A stretch of 15,338 bases of DNA from Methanomassiliicoccaceae archaeon (GTDB lineage: Archaea > Thermoplasmatota > Thermoplasmata > Methanomassiliicoccales > Methanomethylophilaceae): NCBI GenBank assembly GCA_016282555.1, contig JAEEKU010000025.1, positions 1-15,338 on the forward strand. The letters run 5' to 3'. Below are positions 1-8,733 of the stretch, piece by piece. The position numbers and the translations under genes were made by a program. The notes under the pieces are model-generated. The model made no database searches and was not told the DNA's origin. It was given only the letters and a program-made list of their open reading frames with translations. The stretch's first letter is position 1; each line of letters starts with the position of its first letter.

Positions 1-905
1 AGGCGCTCAGAAAACTGGAATCCCTTAAAATCGATATAATCCACGTTCACGGAATAGCCGTGATGGCGATCCGGGGGCTGGTTTACGGCCGCCTTCTGAA
101 GGTTCCGGTTGTTCTGACGTTCCATACGATGGTCGGAGACGTTCTGAAGTACTATCTTCCGGTAAGCATAAAACAGGAAACCGCCGAGAAATGGATATGG
201 AAGTACATCCGCGCGGTTCTGAAGAGGACGGACTGCGTCATAGCCCCCTCTCCCGGCATAAAAAACGAGCTGCTCGGCCTTTCCAGACCGAAGAGGATAG
301 AGGTTATCCCCACCGGGACCGACGTTTCCCGCTTCCGCCCCGGGATCGACGGTTCGGAATTCCGCAGAAAATACGGGCTTTCCGGCAAAATCGTCGCGTC
401 GGTGGGGCGCTTGTCATATGAAAAGAACATCGATCTGGTTATCCGCTCCGTAAAAGACATTGATGCGGCCCTTCTCATAGTCGGAGACGGGCCCTGCATG
501 AATGATCTCAAGCTCCTGACGGAGGAGCTTGGAATGACAGACAGAGTCGTGTTCACCGGATATATCGATAATTCGGAGATATCCGCGGCATATGCGGCGT
601 CCGACGTCCTCGTTTCCGCTTCCGGATTCGAAACCCAGGGCCTCTCCGTGCTGGAGGCCATGGCCTGCGGGATCCCCGTCGTCTGTCTGGACGCAAGGGC
701 CTTCCATGACATCATTCAGGACGGAGTGAACGGATTCCTTTTCAAGGGAGAAGACGACTGCGGGGATGCGATTATCAGAGGATTGAACGCTTCCGATGAA
801 GTCAGAAGAAATTCCCTGAAGACCGCGACGGACAATTCCGAAGAAAAGGTGTCGGAAATGCTTATCGGACTGTATGAAGAACTCATAAAGGAGAAGAAGA
901 AATGA
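1..905 (+). CDS. Family 4 glycosyltransferase, 5' end outside the window
   Basis: This is the C-terminal part of a GT-B fold retaining glycosyltransferase that moves a sugar from a nucleotide sugar to a lipid or glycan acceptor on the cytoplasmic face of the membrane. The frame is open from base 3, and the residues before the GTG at 60 (IDIIHVHGIAV) are a classic GT4 N-domain strand and loop, so the real start lies upstream of the window. Counting from the GTG at 60, the C-domain starts near residue 110 with SVGRLSYEKN, followed by VGDGP (141-145). The donor-site E-x7-E pair is E191 and E199 in FETQGLSVLEAMACGIPVV. The FHT segment after the N-domain strand resembles diacylglycerol glucosyltransferases, but the acceptor cannot be assigned. 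The stop overlaps the next start (ATGA, 902-905), so the two genes are translationally coupled. Confidence 0.93.
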   Translation, partial: ALRKLESLKIDIIHVHGIAVMAIRGLVYGRLLKVPVVLTFHTMVGDVLKYYLPVSIKQETAEKWIWKYIRAVLKRTDCVIAPSPGIKNELLGLSRPKRIEVIPTGTDVSRFRPGIDGSEFRRKYGLSGKIVASVGRLSYEKNIDLVIRSVKDIDAALLIVGDGPCMNDLKLLTEELGMTDRVVFTGYIDNSEISAAYAASDVLVSASGFETQGLSVLEAMACGIPVVCLDARAFHDIIQDGVNGFLFKGEDDCGDAIIRGLNASDEVRRNSLKTATDNSEEKVSEMLIGLYEELIKEKKK

Positions 906-1480
906 GCATTTCGGATCTGATATACAACGCATTGGGAGATTACGGGGATGCTGGGGTCCTTCTCTGCGTCTTCCTCATATTCATGATCGATGCCCTCATA
1001 TTCCCGGCGCTTCCGGAGCTGTTCTTCATTCTGGGGTACGCTTACAATCCCACCCCGGTGTTCGGAATGCTGCTGATAGGAGCCGCTGTCGCCGCGGAAC
1101 TGGCTGGTATTTATTCGCTGTATTATATCGTCAAACATATCCGGATACCGAAAAAAATCGGGAACGTGATGGACAAGTACGTGAACTTCCTGATGGTCAG
1201 CGACGAAAAGGTGATGCTTCTCAACCGCGTAGCGCCGATGATCCCGTTCGCGGGAGCGTTCATTGCGGTGATAGACACCTGGGATCCGAAGAAATGCGCA
1301 TTCTACATCGTTATCGGATGCGTGATCAAATACGGAGCGGTTCTTGCCGCCAGCAGTTTCTTCTACAGCTACTTCAGCAGCGATACGGCCCTGAAGGTAA
1401 CTATCGCTTTCGTTCTGGCGGTTATCGTAATAAGCATGGCAGCTTCGTACTTCCGCAAGAAAAAGACAGGTCTTGATTAA
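902..1480 (+). CDS. VTT/DedA-like multi-pass membrane protein
   Basis: A 192-residue integral membrane protein. Hydrophobic segments lie near residues 17-46, 51-77, 103-124, 132-152 and 163-183, followed by a basic tail (RKKKTG). A weak match to the DedA/VTT (SNARE-associated) family is seen in two places. One is an early re-entrant-like stretch with FPALPELFFILG, where E39 sits where DedA proteins carry an acidic residue. The other is LNRVAPMIPFAGAF (107-120), which resembles the family's R-x-x-P-x-x-R/P helix-break motif. DedA-family proteins are linked to lipid scrambling and transport, which would suit its place between two glycosyltransferases that may build glycolipids or surface glycans. 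The ATG at 902 overlaps the upstream stop and has AAGGAG at 888-893, eight bases away. The exact family is uncertain; it could be an unassigned membrane protein with similar topology. Confidence 0.85.
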   Translation: MSISDLIYNALGDYGDAGVLLCVFLIFMIDALIFPALPELFFILGYAYNPTPVFGMLLIGAAVAAELAGIYSLYYIVKHIRIPKKIGNVMDKYVNFLMVSDEKVMLLNRVAPMIPFAGAFIAVIDTWDPKKCAFYIVIGCVIKYGAVLAASSFFYSYFSSDTALKVTIAFVLAVIVISMAASYFRKKKTGLD

Positions 1481-1482
1481 TT

Positions 1483-2565
1483 ATGAAATTCGTCGATGTC
1501 AATCCTTTCTTCTATCCGTACAAAGGAGGAATAGAGCGCCGCATGGACGGTCTCGCCGCGAAACTGGCCGGGAGAGGCCATGAGGTAACTATACTCACAT
1601 CCAGACTCCCGGACACGCCGGAGGAGGAAGTTTCGGATTCCGGATACAGGATCGTCCGCGTGAAATCGAAATTCCTGAATATTTACAATCCTCCGTACGT
1701 TTATTCCGGAAACGTCCTGGAGACCCTGAACGGCCTGGACGCGGATGTAGTGAATTACAACTACCGCTGGGCGCCCTCCTGGAACAAAGATCTCGCGGCT
1801 TACAAGGGCCCGAAGGTGTTCACGGTGCACAACATGTGGGGGGAAGGAATCGGAATGCAGGCGAAAATATCCTGGATAAATGATAAACGCTTCATAAAGA
1901 AAGTGCTTCCTTCGTTTGCACATGTGGTGTGCGTAAGCGGATACGTGCGCGATTACACCGTATCTCTGGGGATCCCGGAGGAAAAAACTTCGGTGGTTCC
2001 CTGCTGCCTTTCGGAAATACCTCCCGCGAACACCGCTCCGGAGGGAGATTATATTCTCTCCCTCGGAAGGCTGGTGAAGACCAAGGGCCTGAATTATCTG
2101 GTCGATGCGATGAAGAATATCGATTCTAAACTGATAATCTGCGGAAAAGGCCCGGAATCCGACAAACTGAAAAGACAGATACGCAGGCTCGGACTGGATA
2201 ATAAGATCGAAATGAGAGGTTTCGTCAGCGAAGAAGAAAAGAGAACCCTGATGGACGGATGCAGACTGTTTGTGATGCCGTCCCTGTTCGAATCCTTCGG
2301 TCTGGCCGCGGTGGAGCTGATGTCTCACGGAAGGCCGATCGTCTGCACGGACGTCAACGGACTTCCGGATACGGTCGGTTCAGGGGGAATAACGGTGAAA
2401 CCCGCGCAGCCGGCGGCGATCGCAGAAGCCGTCAACAGGCTTCTCGGAGACGAAGAACTCCGCATTAAAACGGGAAAAGCCGCGCTGAAACAGGCTCTTT
2501 CGTACGATTACGATAATTACATCGGAGATTACGAAAAAACCCTGGAAACCGCTGCGGGACTGTGA
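1483..2565 (+). CDS. Family 4 glycosyltransferase
   Basis: A complete 360-residue GT4 (GT-B fold) glycosyltransferase. The N-domain opens with MKFVDVNPFFYPYKGGIERR, whose GGIE loop (15-18) normally contacts the donor nucleotide sugar, then GHEVTILTS (32-40). The C-domain starts near residue 188 with YILSLGRLVKTKGLNYL, where R196 and K201 are the usual phosphate-binding pair, then CGKGPE (220-225). The E-x7-E donor motif is E270 and E278 in FESFGLAAVELMSHGRPIV. Length is normal for the family. It starts two bases after the stop of the membrane protein, so the three genes form one operon. The region before the ATG has only a weak AGG, suggesting translation by coupling. The acceptor is unknown; cell-surface glycolipid or polysaccharide assembly is inferred from context. 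Confidence 0.95.
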   Translation: MKFVDVNPFFYPYKGGIERRMDGLAAKLAGRGHEVTILTSRLPDTPEEEVSDSGYRIVRVKSKFLNIYNPPYVYSGNVLETLNGLDADVVNYNYRWAPSWNKDLAAYKGPKVFTVHNMWGEGIGMQAKISWINDKRFIKKVLPSFAHVVCVSGYVRDYTVSLGIPEEKTSVVPCCLSEIPPANTAPEGDYILSLGRLVKTKGLNYLVDAMKNIDSKLIICGKGPESDKLKRQIRRLGLDNKIEMRGFVSEEEKRTLMDGCRLFVMPSLFESFGLAAVELMSHGRPIVCTDVNGLPDTVGSGGITVKPAQPAAIAEAVNRLLGDEELRIKTGKAALKQALSYDYDNYIGDYEKTLETAAGL

Positions 2566-2579
2566 TTAAAAATCAGAAA

Positions 2580-2596
2580 GCGGGGAATAACCCCGC
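2580..2596 (-). terminator. Hairpin followed by a T-rich stretch, 3' end of the helicase-kinase operon
   Basis: The sequence holds a perfect 6-bp GC stem (GCGGGG and CCCCGC) with a five-base loop. Read on the minus strand it is followed by TTTCTGATTTTT, the layout of an intrinsic terminator for the minus-strand kinase gene that ends at 2622. Read on the plus strand the bases after the hairpin are not T-rich, so it is less likely to stop the glycosyltransferase operon, although the two operons converge here. Archaea terminate mainly on T-runs, so the hairpin may mostly stabilise the 3' end. Confidence 0.6.
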
Positions 2597-2621
2597 ACGG
2601 AAATCGTCTGCTTGCAAGGAG

Positions 2622-4931
2622 TCACTGATTTCTCACGGTTATCTTCGTTTTTCTCGGGAAAACTGAGTGATTGTACCTGGTTTTCTTAGAAATGCTTACC
2701 GAACACAGATTATTGCAACAAATAAATGCAGAATAACCTATCGAATCCAGAGAATCGGGGAAGTATAGAGTCTGCAGGGACGAACAATATTCAAAAGCCC
2801 ATCTGCCGATCGAATCCAGAGACTGAGGCAGGACTATTGATTTTAAAGAAAAACAGTGCGAGAACGCCGAATAATCGATATTTTTCACTCCTTCCGGAAT
2901 TTCGATATGTGTAAGAGAAATACAGTTTTTGAACGCGTTACTTCTTATTTCCGTAAGTCCTGACGGAAGAATCACGGTTTTCAGCGATTTGCAGTTCGCG
3001 AACGCGCCGCTTTCTATTCTGGAAATCCCGCCGGCAATCTTTACTGCGGCAAGATTTCCTGATTTCCGGAATGCTCCTTTGCCGATGCAGATCACTTTCA
3101 CATTTCCTTCTTCCGTCGGGATAGAACTTGGGATTTCAACGGATTCCGGTTCTCCGTATGTGCCTGTAACGCACACTCCGCCGGGTATCTGCTTATATTT
3201 CAAAGACCCGAACTGAATGTCAGGAGCGCCCGGATCTTCATCCGTACCGGCATCTCCGGATACATCTTCGGAGCCGTTCAGTCTGGCAGCGGCTCCGGAG
3301 TGGCCCTGCCCGGCGGCTTTTTCAAACCATTCTCTGGAATCTTCCGTGGATCCGTCCGCGACCGTTCCGGACTCGTACAGAAGTCCCAGCCTGTACATAG
3401 CTTCCGTGTTTCCGTGTTCTGCGGATTTCTTGTACCAGATCAGCGCGTCGTTTCCGGAAACAGGAACCCCGTCGCCGGTTTCATAACACATTCCCAGTTC
3501 GAGTTCCGAGTCCGGATCGCCGGAATCTGCGGATTTCATGAGATATCTGATTCCGTTTTCGCCTCTTTCTTTGTACAACCGGTACACCGGGAGGTATGCG
3601 GGCGCGTATCCGTGCTCTGCGGCCATTAGAAGCCCGACCATGGAATCCTCGTCTTTGCGCAGCTTATACATCGCGAACTGTCCCAGACACGAATTGTCAG
3701 AACACGATTCTTCGTAGAAACGCACTGCCTCTTCAGCATTTTTCTGTTTTCCGATACCGGATTCCGAGATGTATCCGTAAGCCCATTTCATATCCCCGTC
3801 CGCAGGTTCCGGAAGGGTTCCCAGTTCGCGGATTATCATCGCCGCCCTCAGGGTATCCTTCGGTACTCCGTGGCCGTCATGGAATATTATCGCCGACATA
3901 ACGGCCGAAGGGACGGATCCGTCGAGAGAGAACATATCCAGGGCCGCTTTGTAATCCGGTCCGGACCCCAGTCCTTTGAAAAACTGCATCCCTTTCCCGA
4001 ACATAGGTCCGGGAGTTTCGCTGAGAACCGGTTTCGGTGCTTTCCGTACTTCGGGTTCCCCTATGACCGCTTCTATCGCTTCGGCAAAACTCGAGGCGGA
4101 ACTGAATCTGAGGGAATGATCCTTGTTAAAGGCTTTGGAAAGGATCGGACGGAATTTTTCAGGAACGAGATCCATTCTCGGCCCGTTCATTATGATTTCT
4201 ACGGCGAGAGAGGAGAGATCCGTGGGATCGGAATCGTAGGGAAGGCGGCCGGTAACCATCTGGTATACAATCACCGCAACCTGCCACAGATCCGTAGTGA
4301 AATCCTTCTGGCTACCGCGTCCGCCGCACTGTTCGGGAGCCAGATAAATTCCGGATCCTTTGATTCCTACGGATACGGAAGCGCTCCCGACCATTTTTGA
4401 CATGCCGAAGTCGGAAAACTTCCATTTGCCCTTTGTCGAAAGGATGTTCTCCGGCTTGATGTCCAGATGGTTTATGTCCAGATCGTGGATAGACTGGAGG
4501 GACCTCAGCAGCCCGGCAACGTCCCAGAGGGTGGCGGTCCCGTTGTCCATAGCTTCTTTGAAGTTTCCGCCGTCCGCGTATTCCATAACCATCCACGGAA
4601 ACGGATCCACCCCGAAATCGATGAGCCTGACCGCGGAACCCGGAGCGCCGGCGGTTACGGCAGCCCATATGCGGGCTTCCTTTATGTACGCCCTGACGAA
4701 GTTCTCGTCCGGATTGAATTTGATGCTGGATTCCGGATCCCCTATATTGGCCTGGTTGGGTATCTTGACCGCATACAGGGTTCCGCGGCGCCTCATAGCG
4801 TAAACGGTGCTGAATCCGCCGTAACCTATGCGGCCTTTGTTCCCTATGCTCTCGTCTATCTGGTAGTCGCTCAGGCTTCCCATAGACAGCTGGATGCCGT
4901 TGATGTTTTCTATGCGGTCAAGTATATCCAT
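2622..4931 (-). CDS. Ser/Thr protein kinase with Sel1 repeats and C-terminal leucine-rich repeats
   Basis: Numbered from the ATG at 4931 (769 residues). The kinase domain spans about 20-290: glycine loop GYGGFSTV (36-43), ATP lysine K56 in AVK, helix-C glutamate E85, catalytic loop HLDIKPEN (155-162), DFG with D174, APE (198-200). All catalytic residues are present, but the residue before the catalytic Asp is Leu, so it is a non-RD kinase. Sel1-type helical repeats follow (about 310-550; clearest in ELGMCYETGDGVP and the next unit, AMYRLGLLYESG). Then come six or so BspA-type LRR units (about 610-760) with the F-x-x-C-x-S-L consensus. It is the last gene of the operon, 49 bases after the helicase stop, and presumably phosphorylates an operon partner. 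GTG 4940 and ATG 4937 are alternative starts. ATG 4931 is preferred because it gives M-x-I-x-D with NG at residues 11-12, exactly as in the paralogue at 11464-13445. The LRR-coding end is lower in GC than the rest. Confidence 0.93.
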   Translation of the reverse strand: MDILDRIENINGIQLSMGSLSDYQIDESIGNKGRIGYGGFSTVYAMRRRGTLYAVKIPNQANIGDPESSIKFNPDENFVRAYIKEARIWAAVTAGAPGSAVRLIDFGVDPFPWMVMEYADGGNFKEAMDNGTATLWDVAGLLRSLQSIHDLDINHLDIKPENILSTKGKWKFSDFGMSKMVGSASVSVGIKGSGIYLAPEQCGGRGSQKDFTTDLWQVAVIVYQMVTGRLPYDSDPTDLSSLAVEIIMNGPRMDLVPEKFRPILSKAFNKDHSLRFSSASSFAEAIEAVIGEPEVRKAPKPVLSETPGPMFGKGMQFFKGLGSGPDYKAALDMFSLDGSVPSAVMSAIIFHDGHGVPKDTLRAAMIIRELGTLPEPADGDMKWAYGYISESGIGKQKNAEEAVRFYEESCSDNSCLGQFAMYKLRKDEDSMVGLLMAAEHGYAPAYLPVYRLYKERGENGIRYLMKSADSGDPDSELELGMCYETGDGVPVSGNDALIWYKKSAEHGNTEAMYRLGLLYESGTVADGSTEDSREWFEKAAGQGHSGAAARLNGSEDVSGDAGTDEDPGAPDIQFGSLKYKQIPGGVCVTGTYGEPESVEIPSSIPTEEGNVKVICIGKGAFRKSGNLAAVKIAGGISRIESGAFANCKSLKTVILPSGLTEIRSNAFKNCISLTHIEIPEGVKNIDYSAFSHCFSLKSIVLPQSLDSIGRWAFEYCSSLQTLYFPDSLDSIGYSAFICCNNLCSVSISKKTRYNHSVFPRKTKITVRNQ

Positions 4932-4980
4932 AATCATCACTGTTTTCTGTTCTGCACCGGTTTGTTTATGTACGGTCTGC

Positions 4981-7900
4981 TTAATTATTGTTTGCCATTG
5001 CGGCGGTATCCTCTATTTTTCTCAGGATTCTTTCGAATTCGGCATCGCGGTTCTTCCAGTACTCGGCTATCCAGAATCTGCAGACTTTCCATCCTCTTCC
5101 GCTGAGATAGCGCGAGCGGTGGATGTCGCGCTCGCGGGTCGAATGCATTGCCGGGTAGATGTTGCTGTCCGCTTCGATTCCGATTATGAATTTCTCATCA
5201 TCGTACACGGCGAGATCGATGTTGTATCCGCTTATTCCCACGTTGTAGCGCAGGTTGTATCCTCTGAGCGCAAGATACGCCCCGAGCTCTTCCACCGCGG
5301 AACGGGAAGAAGCATCATGAACTCCGGAGCATTCGGAAACGTTTTCCAAAATCAGTTTCGCGGATGTTTCGTCTCTTTCGCTGATCGCTTTAGCGTAAGC
5401 GAGATACTGCTTCAGTATCTTGGGGCCGGGGTTTTTGGTCGCTTCGGCTTCGAACTCCGGAGGCTCCAGCGACGCGAATATGTGGATCTTCTTTCTGGCG
5501 CGGGTTATGGCGACATTCAGACGGTTTTCCCCGCCGGCCTGGTTAAGCCATCCGAAACGCTGGTTCATCCTTCCGTCGGGGCCTCTGGCGTATCCTACCG
5601 AGAACATGATTATATCCCTCTCCTCGCCCTGGACGTTTTCAATGTTTTTCACGAAAATGCTCATATCTTCGCCGTTATCGCTGCGGGAGGATTCTTTTAT
5701 CATAAGACGGTCGAAATCCGGGTCATTTACCCTTTCCTTCTCGATCAGGTCTATAATCCAGTCTCTCTGGACGGAGTTGAATGTAATCACTCCGACGGAT
5801 TCGTTCTCCCGGCGGTTGCGGAGAATATCTTTGATCGAAGAGACTATCGCTTCAGCTTCCGCGGTATTGCGCTGGCTCTCCCAGACTCCGCGGACGTTGT
5901 GGTATTCTATGGGCGGGGACGAAGGCGATTCTATGTTGGGAGAAATGAACAGTTCTCCCTTGTAGAACGCGCTGTTGGAGAACGCTATGAGTTCTTCGTA
6001 TTTCGATCTGTAATGGAATTTCAGCACGTAGTTTCTGTAACGGAATCTGGCGAGATCCAGAAGGCTTTCCTGTTCGAGAGCGGTATCCGTATCGTCATCG
6101 ATATCGTCCCCGTCTCCGCTGTAAATTATGCGGGAAAATCCGAGGCTGGAAGGGCGGAGCTGCCTGTGATCTCCGGCTATCACGACTTTCCTGCCGCGGT
6201 ATATGGACGGGATGCTGCGTTCCAGATACATCTGCGAAGCTTCGTCGAAGATCACGACATCGAACATTCCTTCCGCCAGGGGAAGTATGTCGGAGACCGA
6301 GTTGGGAGTCATGAGCCAGACTTTGAATGCGGACATCAGGGGGATGCGCTCTATGAACTTGGTTACGGAGTAGCGGTTCTGTTTTTTATCCAGCACCAGA
6401 CGGATATCCTGTTCGCTGGGTCCGAGATCCGCGAGATTTTCCCTGAGAATGCATTCCATGTTGCTGCGCACGGCGGCAGTTTTCTTCGATGTGCGGTCTT
6501 CGATGGAATCCGCGATGGATTCGAAGGACTGCATCAGCCCGTGGAGTCCGGGGTTGGACGCTTCGAAGTACATGAGATGGCGGCAGAGGACCGCGTAGTA
6601 AGCGTCTTCGTTTCCGGCATCGCATCCGGAGAAATTTCCTCCGGCCGCGCCGAAAACCGCTCTTCCGTAATCTCTGGTTTCCTCTGCCAGAGCGTTGAAG
6701 GCTTCGCCGGTGATTCTGAATCTTTCGTATACCGCCGCCATGTCGTCCAGATCCGGAGAGTCTATGATTCCGGAGGGATCGCTTCCTTTCACGAGGTATT
6801 TTCTGGAGAAGGCGGAGCGCTCCGAAGCGTTTTCCCTCCTGTTTTTCAGTTTCCCGAGAAGTCCTTTGGCCGGCTCTTCCTCTTTCTGTCTGATGTCTTT
6901 CGCTTCGGAGACCATGCGGACAATGTCCTCTTCCGAAAGGCAGTTTTTCACGGAAAGCGTCCAGGGATACAGTTTTTCGATCGTGAGGTAATCGAAAACC
7001 ACGCGTCTGAGATTGGATCCTTTCATTTCGCGGTATCCCGCCGAGAGAGTTTCGAAATTCTGGGAAAATACGCCGGCGGGGGTTTTTGAAATGATTCCGT
7101 CGTATTTTCTGCGGCTTTCCGCGTCGAGAAGATCGAATCTTCTTCCGAGAGCGTATATTCTGTAAGGTTCGACGTCGAGAACCGGCATGGGGCCGTATAC
7201 CGCTTCATCGATTTTCGAAAGTTTCCGGATATCGGAATCGATTTCCCTGTCGATGCCGGAAACGTCGGTCATCTTGGCGCTGCTTCTGAAATCGATGGCG
7301 GATTCTATCTGCTTGTAAAAGGAATCTTTGTCCTGGGAATCGGGAAGAATGAGGGCCATATTGTTCAGGGGGCCGAGTCTGGACTTTATCACGTCGAGAG
7401 CGGCTTTTTTCTCCGAAACGACCAGAACATGCTCTCCGCGGGCGACGCGGGTGATGATTATGTCGGATATGGTCTGGGATTTTCCGGTTCCGGGAGGACC
7501 CTGGATGACGATTGCATCTTCCGAATCTATCGCCTTTATGATGTTCTCCTGCGCGCTGTTGAGCGAGTTGATGTACAGGATGTCGCTTTCGGATACGTCT
7601 CCGGATGCAGCGGGCTTTCCGCTTTCCCCGTAGAAGTCTTCCATGTTGGTGTTTTTCAGAAGTTCGGCTATCACAGCCGGGACTTTTCCTTTAGAGATTA
7701 TCTTTCCGAAATCTCTTTGGATGGAACCGTCGGGACTGTCGAAAGTTCCCAGAACCATGTTGGGGATTACTCTGAGAGTATCGGTCGCGGCTTCGTCCAG
7801 ATCGTCAGACTGGTATTCAGTGAACGGAACGGGATCCATTCCGTCGAACACGATATCCATCTCGAATCCTTTGTAATATCTGGAGATGGCTGTTCTTATG

Positions 7901-8718
7901 CTGTCTGCGTCGTATCTTTCGCCCGGGGAGAGGGAATCGGCCACGATTTTAGATTTGTCCGTATCCCAGTACGATTTGCTGGAGCCGGTCTTCGTCAGAT
8001 GGAAAATGACCAGGTTTTCGTTGTATATGGAATCGCGGGAGGGATCGTTTTTAAGGATTATGCGGGTGGATTCGCGCACGATCACCACCGGAGTGAGCAT
8101 CAGGGGAGCCATGACGGCGAAATCGCTTCCTTTGACGTTTCCCGTCACGAACGGATACGCTATGTAAAGGGAGTTCTGTCCGGAGTCCCTCCTCTTGGAT
8201 CTGGAGTTGTGGTCTATGGCAGTCAGACGATCGTAGCGTTCGCTCTCCTCCGGGGATTTGATGCGGTCGCATACGGAAACGGAGAAAGTTCTGGATATTA
8301 TCCCGGTGCCGATATCGGATATGTCCATGTCGTATTTTCCGAGTTTCGTTTTTCTCAGGAGAGGGTTCATTTTGGACATGTCCGTCAGTTTTCCGGACAG
8401 TTTAGACATTACTCCGGAAAGATCCGTTTTGGATGCGGACACTTCGGTTTCTTCGGTTTCCGGCACTTCCAGATGTTTCCGGAGCACGGCGCAGATGCGT
8501 CTGGCGTATTCTTCGCGGAGATCCCGGTCCCCGATTTTTACGAGGGCGGATACTTCCTCTAAATTTGCGGATTTCATCTCCGCTATCTTTTCGACGGAGT
8601 CCCGGGTCATGATCGTAACCGATCTTATGCCGGTTTTTTTCCTGTGCTCCTCGCGGATGCGATCGAGTTCGAGTTCGAGTTCCTGTATGAGTATCTGGTT
8701 TTCTTCCATTTCAGTCAT
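4981..8718 (-). CDS. HRDC-DUF4011-SF1 helicase with C-terminal VSR-like nuclease domain
   Basis: A 1245-residue predicted ATP-driven nucleic-acid motor joined to a nuclease. Residues about 20-83 resemble an HRDC domain. LSGKLTDMSKMNPLLRKTK (107-125) matches the DUF4011 signature (family form roughly W-x-x-KLLDLSxRNPLL). UPF1-like SF1 motifs follow: Walker A GPPGTGKS (407-414), DEAS (825-828), GDHRQLRP (849-856), HYRS (902-905), NVQGEERD (1028-1035) and NVAITRARK (1068-1076). About 410 residues separate Walker A from DEAS, a large mostly helical insertion. The C-terminal domain (about 1138-1235) is a PD-(D/E)xK fold of the MTES_1575/VSR-like type, with YNIDLAV (D1168), IEAD (E1182), RERD (1195-1198) and GWKVCRFW; candidate active residues are intact. 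ATG 8718 lies 15 bases after the previous stop in an A-rich spacer with weak AGAG; ATG 8709 is possible. Known relatives occur in defence-like loci; the target here is unknown. Confidence 0.95.
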   Translation of the reverse strand: MTEMEENQILIQELELELDRIREEHRKKTGIRSVTIMTRDSVEKIAEMKSANLEEVSALVKIGDRDLREEYARRICAVLRKHLEVPETEETEVSASKTDLSGVMSKLSGKLTDMSKMNPLLRKTKLGKYDMDISDIGTGIISRTFSVSVCDRIKSPEESERYDRLTAIDHNSRSKRRDSGQNSLYIAYPFVTGNVKGSDFAVMAPLMLTPVVIVRESTRIILKNDPSRDSIYNENLVIFHLTKTGSSKSYWDTDKSKIVADSLSPGERYDADSIRTAISRYYKGFEMDIVFDGMDPVPFTEYQSDDLDEAATDTLRVIPNMVLGTFDSPDGSIQRDFGKIISKGKVPAVIAELLKNTNMEDFYGESGKPAASGDVSESDILYINSLNSAQENIIKAIDSEDAIVIQGPPGTGKSQTISDIIITRVARGEHVLVVSEKKAALDVIKSRLGPLNNMALILPDSQDKDSFYKQIESAIDFRSSAKMTDVSGIDREIDSDIRKLSKIDEAVYGPMPVLDVEPYRIYALGRRFDLLDAESRRKYDGIISKTPAGVFSQNFETLSAGYREMKGSNLRRVVFDYLTIEKLYPWTLSVKNCLSEEDIVRMVSEAKDIRQKEEEPAKGLLGKLKNRRENASERSAFSRKYLVKGSDPSGIIDSPDLDDMAAVYERFRITGEAFNALAEETRDYGRAVFGAAGGNFSGCDAGNEDAYYAVLCRHLMYFEASNPGLHGLMQSFESIADSIEDRTSKKTAAVRSNMECILRENLADLGPSEQDIRLVLDKKQNRYSVTKFIERIPLMSAFKVWLMTPNSVSDILPLAEGMFDVVIFDEASQMYLERSIPSIYRGRKVVIAGDHRQLRPSSLGFSRIIYSGDGDDIDDDTDTALEQESLLDLARFRYRNYVLKFHYRSKYEELIAFSNSAFYKGELFISPNIESPSSPPIEYHNVRGVWESQRNTAEAEAIVSSIKDILRNRRENESVGVITFNSVQRDWIIDLIEKERVNDPDFDRLMIKESSRSDNGEDMSIFVKNIENVQGEERDIIMFSVGYARGPDGRMNQRFGWLNQAGGENRLNVAITRARKKIHIFASLEPPEFEAEATKNPGPKILKQYLAYAKAISERDETSAKLILENVSECSGVHDASSRSAVEELGAYLALRGYNLRYNVGISGYNIDLAVYDDEKFIIGIEADSNIYPAMHSTRERDIHRSRYLSGRGWKVCRFWIAEYWKNRDAEFERILRKIEDTAAMANNN

Positions 8719-8733
8719 CTCTTTTTGTTTTTT

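Noticed and set aside
2611..2618. Eight-base palindrome CTTGCAAG beside the operon terminator.
   Set aside because: Too short, and with no loop or T-run of its own; treated as chance.
4894..7089. A 731-codon open frame on the plus strand, antisense to the helicase gene (and another of 377 codons at 7429-8562).
   Set aside because: Composition is implausible for a protein and it has no domain. It is opposite a clear helicase with all motifs, and codon bias of that gene keeps the antisense frame free of stops.
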